Shown here piece by piece: positions 26,013 through 34,056 of a DNA stretch of 64,000 nucleotides. The stretch's first letter is position 1. The number at the start of each line of letters is the position of its first letter. Under the pieces are notes generated by a model. That model was given only the letters and a program-made list of their open reading frames with translations, was not told the origin of the DNA and made no database searches. Source of the DNA: Zoogloea sp. (GTDB lineage: Bacteria; Pseudomonadota; Gammaproteobacteria; Burkholderiales; Rhodocyclaceae); NCBI RefSeq assembly GCF_030157465.1, contig NZ_JAOAUU010000147.1, positions 1-64,000 on the forward strand, written 5' to 3'. Position numbers and translations under genes: made by a program.

Positions 26013-26349
26013 CGGAGGACTTGCTGATTTGGTTGACGCGGCGCGCTTCAAAAGCTGCTCCCTATTCCAAATGTCCCAAAAAACCAGATCGCCCAGGTTG
26101 GCCAGATTCCTGCCGGGATTCGCCGCGAGCAGGCAGGGGGGCAGGCCTGCTGCTATTTGAAGATCGGCGTTTTAAGAGAGCCGATGTTGGTGGGATGGGG
26201 GGCTTTGCTTTGGCCGGAGTGGATCGTCATGCTTATGAGCTAAAATGGCAGTTGTCGGTTGTGGAATCAACCAGTGGATGCAACACACTAGAATCTGTGC
26301 AGACAGAACTAGTTATACATCGCGGTTCTTAATTTATGGGAGGTAGTTA
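26013..26349. other. Non-coding, compositionally mixed gap
   Basis: 337 bp between the toxin gene and the HExxH-protein gene. No frame gives a family-like protein. Composition drops to clearly lower GC after about 26160 (AT-rich, e.g. TTATGAGCTAAAATGG), matching the following gene. GGGAGG at 26339-26344 is a good ribosome-binding site for the next gene. I see no terminator or repeat. Confidence 0.5.
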
Positions 26350-28002
26350 ATGAATCTAGATGGTTTATTCGTCGAATTCGTTGACGAAACCACTCCTTTG
26401 TCCAGTTTACATGGGGCAACAAGTCTTGAGGCTCAAGGCTCTTACAACACGCTGGACTTCGTTGTACGCCTTAGACCAGACCTCCATCAAATCCTTGAGG
26501 CCCAAGGTGGCGAGCTTTCCATGCGCAAATGCGACTCTTGGGATGCTGCCAAAGCTTTTTCGACCTACTTTCATGAAACGGTCCATTGGTGGCAGCACGT
26601 AGGAACTAGCGCAGGACTCATGTTGAGTTTTCTACAGCCAGCCCACGCACATATGAACCGACAGCGGCTGGGTGAAGTGCTTGTAGCGCATGGACCTGTG
26701 AAGCCCCTGATAGGCCTCGCCGCCAAGCTTCTCGATGCTAACGACAAACAAGACGAGTCCCTCAATTTCGTACTCAACAATTGGCACGACCTGGAGTTCT
26801 TCCGAAAGCTTGTTCTTAACCCAGTTGACCTTGCGAAGGTTGTAGCAAATGACCCCTATTTTATGAGCGTTGGCCACTCCTATCACATGGCTATTGGCGC
26901 TACCAGTTGGCTGATTGGCGCGACAGTAGATCCAGAATATGAGGTATTGCCTCACCCGTGCGATTGGGAAGCCTCAATGGCCGAGTTGCGAGCAACCAGA
27001 ACTGAAGGCTTTTACCTCGGGTCGCCCATAAAGGTCCCGCCGCTTGGAGCAAGAGAAATCTTCGAGGGTCAGGCGCGCTTTTCGCAGTTGCAGTACCTCT
27101 TTGGGGCTAGCGGAGGAAAGCTTGCCTGGAACGATATTCGCAGAACAGGAATGCTCAGCGGCGTATATGTCCGCGCTTTTGAGGTCTTTCTGGACTTTGT
27201 AGAAGATGATTGGCCTGCAACAGTCGACGATCCCATCGTGGGACTCTTTCTCCTCATTTGTGACGTCGCTTTATCGCCATCAGAAGGTATCTTTTTGCCG
27301 ATGACGGATCCCTCGGCTTTAATTTGGTCTACTGATCCAGCTTGGCGGTTTATTTTTCTTTGCCGGGCCGCCAAGGAGCAAGGGCATGATTTCAAGCGGT
27401 CGATCCAAACCTACAGCGCGCAAGAATATTGGGATGTAAGTCAGCGGCTCAGCGACTTGATACTTAGCCCCAGTCCAAGAAAGCTTGCAGAAGCTGTTGT
27501 GCGCAACTCCGATTCACACCCTTCATGGAGTCAATTAGTAGAGGAAGATCAATCATTTGAGTACCGAGAGGGAAACTTTCCCATACGCGTGCTTTTAGGA
27601 CGGTTCACTCGCATGCAGCGAGATAAACTGGCATCGCCCCAATTCTTTTGCTGGCCCGGGATGTGCCTCACAAGCTATCGCCAACCACTCCCCCCTGAAA
27701 CGGTTGTTTCGCTCTTCAGCGAACATCAAGCATTGTTCCTTGATCGTGCCGATAGGGATGTCTATCCACGACTGGTACCCGGGAAGGATGAGATGACACT
27801 TCAGCACTTATTGGACGAATTCTACGTATGGGTGTCCACGTACGAGATGACTCGGCAATGGCTGGTAGAAGATGGTCCGTTCGATTATGATTATTTATGG
27901 CTGACTAGCAAATTCACCAGTTCTGAAATTAAGGCTTGGGCGGATAACAACTTCCAAATTGGCACGGGTGTACACCCAGACGTTTTCTCAATTTTGCGGT
28001 GA
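26350..28002 (+). CDS. Hypothetical protein with a zincin-like HExxH motif (putative metallopeptidase)
   Basis: 550 aa, start ATG with GGGAGG 5 bp upstream. I do not recognise the family. HETVH (residues 75-79) fits HExxH of zinc metallopeptidases, and a possible third ligand lies in an EGxA context (E239-G-Q-A), the pattern of several Peptidase-MA-like families. There is no signal peptide or membrane helix, so it would be cytoplasmic. Base composition and codon use are AT-richer than the window (TTT, AAA, TTA are common), suggesting recent transfer. It lies between a toxin-antitoxin pair and a decayed REP transposase. A defence, toxin-like or proteolytic regulator role is possible, but none is shown. 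Confidence 0.75.
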   Translation: MNLDGLFVEFVDETTPLSSLHGATSLEAQGSYNTLDFVVRLRPDLHQILEAQGGELSMRKCDSWDAAKAFSTYFHETVHWWQHVGTSAGLMLSFLQPAHAHMNRQRLGEVLVAHGPVKPLIGLAAKLLDANDKQDESLNFVLNNWHDLEFFRKLVLNPVDLAKVVANDPYFMSVGHSYHMAIGATSWLIGATVDPEYEVLPHPCDWEASMAELRATRTEGFYLGSPIKVPPLGAREIFEGQARFSQLQYLFGASGGKLAWNDIRRTGMLSGVYVRAFEVFLDFVEDDWPATVDDPIVGLFLLICDVALSPSEGIFLPMTDPSALIWSTDPAWRFIFLCRAAKEQGHDFKRSIQTYSAQEYWDVSQRLSDLILSPSPRKLAEAVVRNSDSHPSWSQLVEEDQSFEYREGNFPIRVLLGRFTRMQRDKLASPQFFCWPGMCLTSYRQPLPPETVVSLFSEHQALFLDRADRDVYPRLVPGKDEMTLQHLLDEFYVWVSTYEMTRQWLVEDGPFDYDYLWLTSKFTSSEIKAWADNNFQIGTGVHPDVFSILR

Positions 28003-28126
28003 GCCGGGACCCCGTAGCTAAAGCGATGAGGCTGGCTGCGAGATGTCATATAAACAGGTAATGGCAAAATCGAGTGTTGCTGTTGGAATACATACGCATT
28101 TCTTCTAGTTCAGGTAGTTCAGGTAG

Positions 28127-28152
28127 GTCGGGTTAGCGCAGCGTAACCCGAC
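28127..28152. repeat. REP-type palindrome next to the transposase remnant
   Basis: GTCGGGTTAGCGC-A-GCGTAACCCGAC; arms match except for one extra base. It is the form typical of REP elements mobilised by RAYT transposases, and one lies directly downstream here. Confidence 0.7.
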
Positions 28153-28171
28153 ATTCCCCATACAATAGCGA

Positions 28172-28539
28172 CGTGCCATCGTTTCCGGCGGAACCTTCTT
28201 CTTCAGCCTTGTGGCGGATCGTCGCCGACCTGTTCTTACTTCGAATGAAACTGTCGATGTCCTGCGCAATGCCTTCCGATCCGTTCGCCAATCGCGTCCA
28301 TTCGAATAGATGTGATTGTCGTCATGCCTGATCATCTTCACTGCATTTGGACTTTACTGCCTGAAGGTGTCGACTTCTCCACCCGCTGGCGCCTGATCAA
28401 AACCGGATTCACCAAACATTGCCCGGAAACTCTCTGGTGCGCACCTAACACAGCGCAGCTGAAAGAAGGCGAACAAGCCATATGGCAACATCGATATTGG
28501 GAACGTCAAATACGGGATGAAACCAACTTTTCCCGTTAG
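28172..28539 (+). pseudogene. REP-associated tyrosine transposase (RAYT, IS200/Y1-like), decayed
   Basis: Translation from about 28172 gives RRAIVSGGTFFFSLVADRRR through FRSVRQSRPFE, then a one-base frameshift near 28300 continues as IDVIVVMPDHLHCIWTL to a premature stop at 28537-28539, ending RQIRDETNFSR. The HLH of MPDHLHC is the metal-binding HUH motif of Y1 transposases. The intact family continues with a domain such as HWNPVKHG, which is absent. At least one deletion, a premature stop and an unclear start make it non-functional. A REP palindrome sits ~20 bp upstream. Confidence 0.8.
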
Positions 28540-28764
28540 CAGAAACGCGCAGGTCTCCTCGAAAAATTTAGCCCGGATATGTGGCAGATTTTCGCTACAG
28601 CCCAAAGTCTGCCGTTCAGGACGCAGTAAGGCGCAAGGCGCAGCGAGGAGACGTAATACAAAAGGTGAAATTTGATTCGCGTTTGCGCAGGGGAGGCGCT
28701 TGCGGCCCGGCGATTCAAGGTGGGTGTTTGATCCACCGAGTTCGGGGCGAGGGGCGGGAAGATT
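28540..28764. other. Non-coding gap between the RAYT remnant and tRNA-Gly
   Basis: 225 bp. No gene-like frame. It includes GCGCAAGGCGCAGCGAGGAG, a short simple-sequence-like stretch often seen near REP debris, and no clear tRNA terminator on the minus strand. I see nothing else. Confidence 0.4.
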
Positions 28765-28840
28765 TGGAGCGGCAGAAGAGTCTCGAACTCTCGACCTCAA
28801 CCTTGGCAAGGTTGCGCTCTACCAACTGAGCTACTGCCGC
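28765..28840 (-). tRNA. tRNA-Gly(GCC)
   Basis: Cloverleaf on the minus strand, 76 nt including an encoded CCA. Acceptor GCGGCAG / CTGCCGC, D-loop AGCTCAGTTGGTAGAGC, anticodon arm CAACC-TTGCCAA-GGTTG (anticodon GCC), T-arm GAGAG-TTCGAGA-CTCTT. Third in the tRNA cluster in transcription order. Confidence 0.96.
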
Positions 28841-28861
28841 TTCCGGGTACTGCTTGAATGT

Positions 28862-28938
28862 TGGCGGAGTGGACGGGACTCGAACCCGCGACCCCCGGCG
28901 TGACAGGCCGGTATTCTAACCAACTGAACTACCACTCC
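28862..28938 (-). tRNA. tRNA-Asp(GTC)
   Basis: 77 nt with encoded CCA on the minus strand. Acceptor GGAGTGG / CCACTCC, anticodon arm CCGGC-CTGTCAC-GCCGG (anticodon GTC), T-arm CGCGG-GTTCGAGT-CCCGT. Middle gene of the Leu-Asp-Gly cluster. Confidence 0.96.
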
Positions 28939-29026
28939 AATTTTGCTGCTATTGCAAAGACGTTTTTCTCAAAACGCTTTTGCCAAAAAATCAGCCCTTT
29001 AAAGGGGCCGGACTTTTTGTATTTTT

Positions 29027-29111
<85 letters not shown>

Positions 29112-29241
29112 AGGCACAGAAGGAGGCGGATTGTATTGGAAACCGAATAAGAACTCCAGCAATTTTTAATCGTCGGGCGTTTGTGGCCGGTTGGTGGTTT
29201 GGATGGGCTATTGCCTTGGTGTGCTTGCAGAAATCTGCCGT

Positions 29242-29940
29242 TCACGACTCGTCCCGGCCGGGGTGGCGGAAATCGCTTTCTATCCAGGTTTGCGCCACGG
29301 CCGCGGTGAGCTTGAAGTCTGGGGCGACGCGTTCTTGGGTGATCAGCTCGCCGTGTTCGTCGAAGGCGGTGAGCAGGGCGTGTGCTTCGTATTCGTCGGG
29401 CACGATTTCGAGTGTCACTTCCCACTGGCTGTCGGCGGTGCTTACCGTAAGGCGCTTGTGAAGCCGGGCGTGGATCTGCTGTTCGTGGCGTTGCTGGATT
29501 TCCGAGGCAGTTTTAACCAGCCCGTTGAACGCGGATTGATCCAGCGGTCTGGGGTTGCGGAGGTCGTGATCGGTGTTCCAGGGGGCGAGCAGCAGGGGTT
29601 CGGATTTGTTGTCCCGGCGTATCTCCACGGCCCAGCCGTCGTCGTCTTCGTTCTTGATGACACGGGCGGTCCATCCGTTTTCGCTCCACAGCCGGGCTTC
29701 GCGGATGCCAGTGGCGCTGTCCGTGCTGTTTTGGGTGCTGGCGGGGGCGGTGAAGGGGATGCGCGGCTTGATGGGAGGCCGGGTTTCCAGGCGCGGGCTG
29801 GGGGGCGCAAGGGGCAGCTGGTGCGGCGCCAGGGTCTGGTAAGGAGGCATCGCCGTACTGCGTTTGCGCGTGGCGCGGGGAATGCGGCCGGGGGGAGGGG
29901 CGTCGCCTTGTGCGAATTCGAAACTCATTTGTTGGCTCAT
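29242..29940 (-). CDS. Conserved-looking hypothetical protein, 232 aa
   Basis: Soluble protein without signal peptide or membrane segment. The first ~75 residues are Pro/Arg-rich and probably disordered (APPPGRIPRATRKRSTAMPP). The rest is a compact mixed domain beginning IREARLWSENGWTARVIKNE and including WAVEIRRDNKSEPLLLAPWN, then a helix (AFNGLVKTASEIQQRHEQQI) and strands. I do not recognise a family. It is alone between the tRNA cluster and a divergent exporter gene. Confidence 0.75.
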   Translation of the reverse strand: MSQQMSFEFAQGDAPPPGRIPRATRKRSTAMPPYQTLAPHQLPLAPPSPRLETRPPIKPRIPFTAPASTQNSTDSATGIREARLWSENGWTARVIKNEDDDGWAVEIRRDNKSEPLLLAPWNTDHDLRNPRPLDQSAFNGLVKTASEIQQRHEQQIHARLHKRLTVSTADSQWEVTLEIVPDEYEAHALLTAFDEHGELITQERVAPDFKLTAAVAQTWIESDFRHPGRDES

Positions 29941-30180
29941 GGGCGTGATTCCATGGGGCCGGCAAGACCGGCGCGGTGTGTCAGGGCTGTGCTCGATGGG
30001 GCTTGGTTTGCGATACTGTACAAAATAACACTAACAGGTTCAAGCCTGGCGGCGGGGATGAGCCTGGCGGGCGAGGGCAGAACGCTGTTGTCAGCCACCT
30101 GAGTGGCCGGATTGCCCGACCTCGACCTCATCTCCCGGCGGGCTTATGATCCGCGCCTGTCTTGCCGGAAACCCCTGCCA

Positions 30181-31047
30181 ATGCCGCACCTGATCGTCGT
30201 CAATCTGCTCTGGGCCTTTTCTTTCAGTCTTATCGGTGAATACCTTGCCGGGCGGGTGGATAGTGATTTTGCCGTGCTGATCCGGGTGGCCATTGCGGCG
30301 CTGGTGTTCATCCCCCTGACTCGTTGGCGTGGCTTGCCGCGGCAGCTGGTGGCCGGGCTGTGGCTGGCCGGGGCGCTGCAGTTTGGCGTGACTTACCTGT
30401 GCCTTTACCGCAGTTTCAGCGTGCTGACGGTGCCGGAGGTGCTGCTCTTCACGGTGCTTACGCCCATCTACGTCACCTTGCTGGACGACGCGCTGGTGCG
30501 GCGCTTCAGCCCGTGGGCGCTGCTGGCGGCGCTGGTGGCGGTGGCGGGCGGGGTGCTGATCCGCTTCCAGCCCCTCGAGGGGGACTATCTGGTGGGCTTC
30601 TTGTTATTGCAGGTGGCCAACGCCACCTTTGCGGCCGGGCAGGTTTTGTGTCGCCATTTGCTGGCCCGCTATCCGACGGAATTGCCGCTGTACCGCTTTT
30701 TCAGCCATTTCTTTCTTGGCGCGCTGCTGGTTGCGCTGGTGTCGTTTGCGATTTTTGGCAACACTGCCCGCTTGCCGCAGACGGCGGTGCAGTGGGGCGT
30801 GCTGGTGTGGATGGGGCTGTTTGCCACCGCGCTGGGCATGTTCTGGTGGGTCAAGGGCAGCACCCGGGTGGACGCGGGCACGCTGGCGGTGATGAACGAG
30901 CTGCATGTTCCGCTGGGGCTGGTGGTGAATCTGCTGATCTGGAACCGGGATGCAGACCTGCCGCGCATTGCGCTCGGGGGCGGGGTGATCGTGCTGTCCC
31001 TGTGGCTCAACCGGATCGGGCGTTCCCGGCGGGCGCTGCCGGTCTAG
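30181..31047 (+). CDS. EamA/DMT-family transporter
   Basis: 288-aa ten-helix drug/metabolite transporter; two EamA repeats (about 5-130 and 145-283). The first Met at 30181 gives the standard N terminus MPHLIVVNLLWAFSFSLIGE. Close in type to the carboxylate/amino-acid exporter YedA/RarD group; the substrate is unknown. The gene converges on the aldo-keto reductase gene, with a stem-loop between. Confidence 0.9.
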   Translation: MPHLIVVNLLWAFSFSLIGEYLAGRVDSDFAVLIRVAIAALVFIPLTRWRGLPRQLVAGLWLAGALQFGVTYLCLYRSFSVLTVPEVLLFTVLTPIYVTLLDDALVRRFSPWALLAALVAVAGGVLIRFQPLEGDYLVGFLLLQVANATFAAGQVLCRHLLARYPTELPLYRFFSHFFLGALLVALVSFAIFGNTARLPQTAVQWGVLVWMGLFATALGMFWWVKGSTRVDAGTLAVMNELHVPLGLVVNLLIWNRDADLPRIALGGGVIVLSLWLNRIGRSRRALPV

Positions 31048-31060
31048 GCGGAGGGCGCCG

Positions 31061-31083
31061 CCGTGGGCAGGGCCTGCCCACGG
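31061..31083. terminator. Possible stem-loop between convergent exporter and reductase genes
   Basis: CCGTGGGCAG-GGC-CTGCCCACGG, perfect 10-bp arms with a 3-base loop, 13 bp after the exporter stop and 17 bp from the reductase stop. It has no T tract, so termination would be weak or factor-assisted. Confidence 0.45.
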
Positions 31084-31100
31084 GGTGAATCAGTTAAAGC

Positions 31101-32153
31101 TCAAGAGCAAAGGTTCGGGCGGCTGGTGTGAATGCGCTCGATCTCGTCGAGCACTTCGGCGGGCAGGCGAACATCGATGCTGGCGATGTTCGTCTTGAGC
31201 TGCTCCATGGTGGTTGCGCCGATGATGTTGCTCGTCACGAAGGTGCGGCTATTTACATAGGCCAGCGCCATCTGTGCCGGATCAAGGCCGTGCTTTCGGG
31301 CAAGGCCCACGTAGCTTGCGATGGCGGCATCTTGCGCTTCGCCCTTGTAGCGGGCGAAGCGCTCCCACAGGGTCATGCGCGCACCGGCGGGCTGGGCGCC
31401 GTTCAGGTATTTGCCGGTAAGGGCGCCGAAGGCCAGCGGTGAATAGGCCAGCAGGCCCACTTTTTCGCGGATGGCCTGCTCTGCAAGCCCGATCTCGAAA
31501 GTGCGGTTGAGCAGGTTGTAGGGGTTTTGCACGCTCACCACGCGCGCCAGTCCGGTGGTTTCGGCCAGCTTGAGAAACTGGCTGATGCCCCACGGGGTTT
31601 CGTTCGAAAGCCCGATGTGGCGCACCTTGCCTGCCCGCACAAATTCATCCAGCACCGTGAGGGTTTCAAAGATGGGCACGCTGTCTTCATCGGCCACGTG
31701 CTGGTAGCCCAGCTGGCCGAAGTGGTTGGTTGAGCGGTCGGGCCAGTGGAGCTGGTAGAGATCGATGACGTCGGTTTGCAGGTTCTGGAGGCTGCCGTGC
31801 AGGGCCGCTTCGAGGTTGGCGCGATCGAGCCGCGTGTTGCCGCCGCGAATGTGCCGGGCCTGGACGAGCCGCCCGGTGGAGGGGCCGGCGGCCTTGGTGG
31901 CAATCAGAACCTTGCTGCGGTTGCCGGGCTTGGCAAGCCAGCTGCCGATGTAGCGCTCGGTCGAGCCCTGGGTTTCGGGGCGCGGCGGCACCGGGTACAT
32001 CTCGGCGGCGTCGACCAGGTTGATGCCGTGGGCGACGGCGTAATCCAGCTGCGCGTGGGCCTCGGCCTCGGTGTTCTGCTCGCCCCAGGTCATGGTGCCC
32101 AGCGTGATGAGGCTGATGTCGATATCGGTATTGCCTAGTTTTCTGTATTCCAT
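31101..32153 (-). CDS. tas: NADP(H)-dependent aldo-keto reductase (Tas-like)
   Basis: 350-aa (beta/alpha)8 reductase of the Tas group. The N terminus MEYRKLGNTDIDISLITLGT and the NADP-binding IGATTMEQLKTNIAS near the C terminus are characteristic. Catalytic Tyr is in DAAEMYPVPPR, Lys in ATKAAG, and His in LYQLHWPD. Physiological substrate unknown. The gene is convergent with the exporter and lies in the same direction as the dodecin gene, from which it is separated by about 107 bp. Confidence 0.92.
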   Translation of the reverse strand: MEYRKLGNTDIDISLITLGTMTWGEQNTEAEAHAQLDYAVAHGINLVDAAEMYPVPPRPETQGSTERYIGSWLAKPGNRSKVLIATKAAGPSTGRLVQARHIRGGNTRLDRANLEAALHGSLQNLQTDVIDLYQLHWPDRSTNHFGQLGYQHVADEDSVPIFETLTVLDEFVRAGKVRHIGLSNETPWGISQFLKLAETTGLARVVSVQNPYNLLNRTFEIGLAEQAIREKVGLLAYSPLAFGALTGKYLNGAQPAGARMTLWERFARYKGEAQDAAIASYVGLARKHGLDPAQMALAYVNSRTFVTSNIIGATTMEQLKTNIASIDVRLPAEVLDEIERIHTSRPNLCS

Positions 32154-32260
32154 GGGTTCGTCTGGATGGTTACGGTTGGGCTTCGGCCGCGATTGTAGCG
32201 AGGGGCCGGCACGGGCTGGGCGTTTCTCTTTTCACCCGCGCCAGGGCGTTCGCCACGCGT

Positions 32261-32470
32261 TCATGCGGTAAGCGCAAAGCCGATTTTCAGCGTGACCTGC
32301 CAGTGGGCGACCTTGCCGTTTTCGATATGCCCACGCGTTTCGGTGACCTCGAACCAGCGCAGGCCCTGGTGGGTTTCGGCCGCCTTGGCGATGGCGTTTT
32401 CAATGGACTCCTGGAGGCCGGTGGTGGACGAACCGGTGATTTCGAGCTTTTGGTAAATGTGGTCGGGCAT
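32261..32470 (-). CDS. Dodecin (flavin-binding)
   Basis: 69 aa, start at [18 protein letters not shown]. Forms a hollow dodecamer that stores or buffers FMN/FAD. The flavin-stacking tryptophan is in [11 protein letters not shown] (~37-47) and the last strand is [12 protein letters not shown]. The upstream AGGAG is well placed. A 14-codon in-frame extension upstream lacks family similarity. Confidence 0.93.
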   Translation of the reverse strand: MPDHIYQKLEITGSSTTGLQESIENAIAKAAETHQGLRWFEVTETRGHIENGKVAHWQVTLKIGFALTA

Positions 32471-32808
32471 GGCGGACTCCTTGGAAATAAACGCAAAAAC
32501 AGGGTGGAACACGCGTGGCCAGGTGGGCCGGATGCCTCGTCGGCGGGCCGTTGCCGGTGCGTGTTTTCGCCTGTCGATGGCGGGCGGTGTTTTCTGCCCG
32601 CCAGTGAGTGAAAGACTCCGGCGGCGCGGGTTTCGTTCCGGCGGGCCGTACTGTTGAATTCCCGACCGTTGCGCCCCGCCTTTAAGGTCCGCTTAAGTTG
32701 GTCCGACCAGAATTGTTTCGCCCGATCAATTCTGGATGGCCGGGCGGGCTTCTTCACCAAGCCCGATCCAGGCCTCCGTCCTCACCCTGTTCAACGCAAG
32801 GAATCCGC
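32471..32808. other. Gap before the heme lipoprotein gene, with an operator-like repeat
   Basis: About 338 bp without a gene. Its main feature is the inverted repeat at 32707-32735 (listed separately). The other DNA is ordinary GC-rich sequence with no terminator seen for either side. Confidence 0.5.
32707..32735. promoter_or_regulatory. Inverted repeat upstream of the lipoprotein-cytochrome gene
   Basis: CCAGAATTG (32707-32715), an 11-bp spacer, CAATTCTGG (32727-32735). Perfect 9-bp arms, total 29 bp, 73 bp upstream of the lipoprotein start. This looks like an operator for a dimeric regulator. No regulator gene is adjacent. Confidence 0.5.
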
Positions 32809-34041
32809 ATGACAACCGACAGACTTACCCGTGGTGCCGGCACGCACGGTTTATTGGCAAGCGCCCTGGCTGCCGCCTTTCTTGCTGCATGCGGCGGCGG
32901 TGGAGGCGGTGGCGGCACGACCGCTGCGCCGGCGGGCCCGGCAACGGTGCTGAACGGCGTGGCCGTGGACGGCTACCTGAAAGGCGCCACGGTGTTTCTG
33001 GATCTCAACGGCAACGGCCTGCAGGACGCTGGCGAGCCGTCAAGCATCACCAACGATACCGGGCGTTACGCGCTGAACTACAGCGGCGTTGCCGATTCGA
33101 TCGCCGGCAAGATGATCGTGGTGACGGGCGGCATTGATACCGACACCGGCTACGCCTTTGGCGGCCGGCTGACCACCCGCGCCGAACAGGCAGCGAGCGG
33201 CCAGGTGGTTTCGCCCTTCACGACCCTGGTCGATGCCCTGGTTGCCCAGGGGCTGACGATCGATGCGGCCCGCAGCCGGCTGGCCGCAGCCCTCGGCCTG
33301 AGCGTCGCGGATCTCGCCACCGACCCGCTGGCGGCGCTGGCAAACCAGCCCGCCATCTACACCCAGCAAGTGGCGTTGCAGCGCAGCATCCAGCTGCTGG
33401 CCGCGGCCAACACCCGTGAGGGCGATTCGGCGTACGCGGCCCAGCAGCGCATCGTCGACGCCCTGGCGGTGGCGATCAAATCGGGCACCGGGCAGGTCAG
33501 CGTGGGAGGCCTCGTTGCGCAGATCAATGCCACCAACACCGCTGCCGGCCGCCAGCTGGCCGATGCTCTCCACGATGCCCTGGAAGCCGCGCTGAAAACC
33601 CCGGGCGGCCATCAAAGCGCCAAGGCGGTGCTGAAGGCCATGGACCAGATGCGTACCCGCATGGAAAACACCCACGACTACAACCTCGGCACCACGGCCA
33701 GCCAGCTCGACACCGAACACGGCACGGCGGCCTTCGCCAAGCTGACCAACACCGATCACTCCGATGACGACGACGCCATCAACTCGGTGACCCGCAAGCT
33801 GGGCAGCACCACCAGCGCGATCACCCAGCCGGCCAGCACCAGCGGGCGCCTCCTGGCATCCAACTGTTTCCAGTGCCACGGCACGGGCGGCGTTGGCGGG
33901 TTTGAAAGCATTCGCGGCTCCGACGCCGGCGAGCTGAGGGAGTACCTCGGCAAACCTGCGGGCGACGACATCATGGCGGCCCACGCCCAGGGCTACACCA
34001 GCGCCCAGCTCGACGCGATCATCGCCTACCTGAAGCAGTAA
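32809..34041 (+). CDS. Lipoprotein with C-terminal cytochrome c domain (sulfide dehydrogenase-like heme subunit)
   Basis: 410 aa. Lipobox LAAC with acceptor Cys28, followed by a Gly-rich tether (eight glycines). Residues ~46-135 form a carboxypeptidase-regulatory-like beta domain with an acidic DLNGNGLQDAGE loop. A long helical middle runs from ~135-320. The C terminus is a single class I heme domain with CFQCH (353-357) and a probable axial Met389. The next gene is the flavoprotein of a flavocytochrome c sulfide dehydrogenase-like enzyme, 15 bp on, so this is its electron-accepting partner. Normal FccA/SoxE partners are 10-21 kDa; the ~330-residue lipid-anchored addition is unusual. Confidence 0.85.
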   Translation: MTTDRLTRGAGTHGLLASALAAAFLAACGGGGGGGGTTAAPAGPATVLNGVAVDGYLKGATVFLDLNGNGLQDAGEPSSITNDTGRYALNYSGVADSIAGKMIVVTGGIDTDTGYAFGGRLTTRAEQAASGQVVSPFTTLVDALVAQGLTIDAARSRLAAALGLSVADLATDPLAALANQPAIYTQQVALQRSIQLLAAANTREGDSAYAAQQRIVDALAVAIKSGTGQVSVGGLVAQINATNTAAGRQLADALHDALEAALKTPGGHQSAKAVLKAMDQMRTRMENTHDYNLGTTASQLDTEHGTAAFAKLTNTDHSDDDDAINSVTRKLGSTTSAITQPASTSGRLLASNCFQCHGTGGVGGFESIRGSDAGELREYLGKPAGDDIMAAHAQGYTSAQLDAIIAYLKQ

Positions 34042-34056
34042 GACCGGAGACCCGAC

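Noticed and set aside
30012-30027. CTGTACAAAATAACAC as a LexA (SOS) box
   Set aside because: The right half lacks the needed CAG and only one half fits CTGT-N8-ACAG. The neighbouring genes are not SOS-type.
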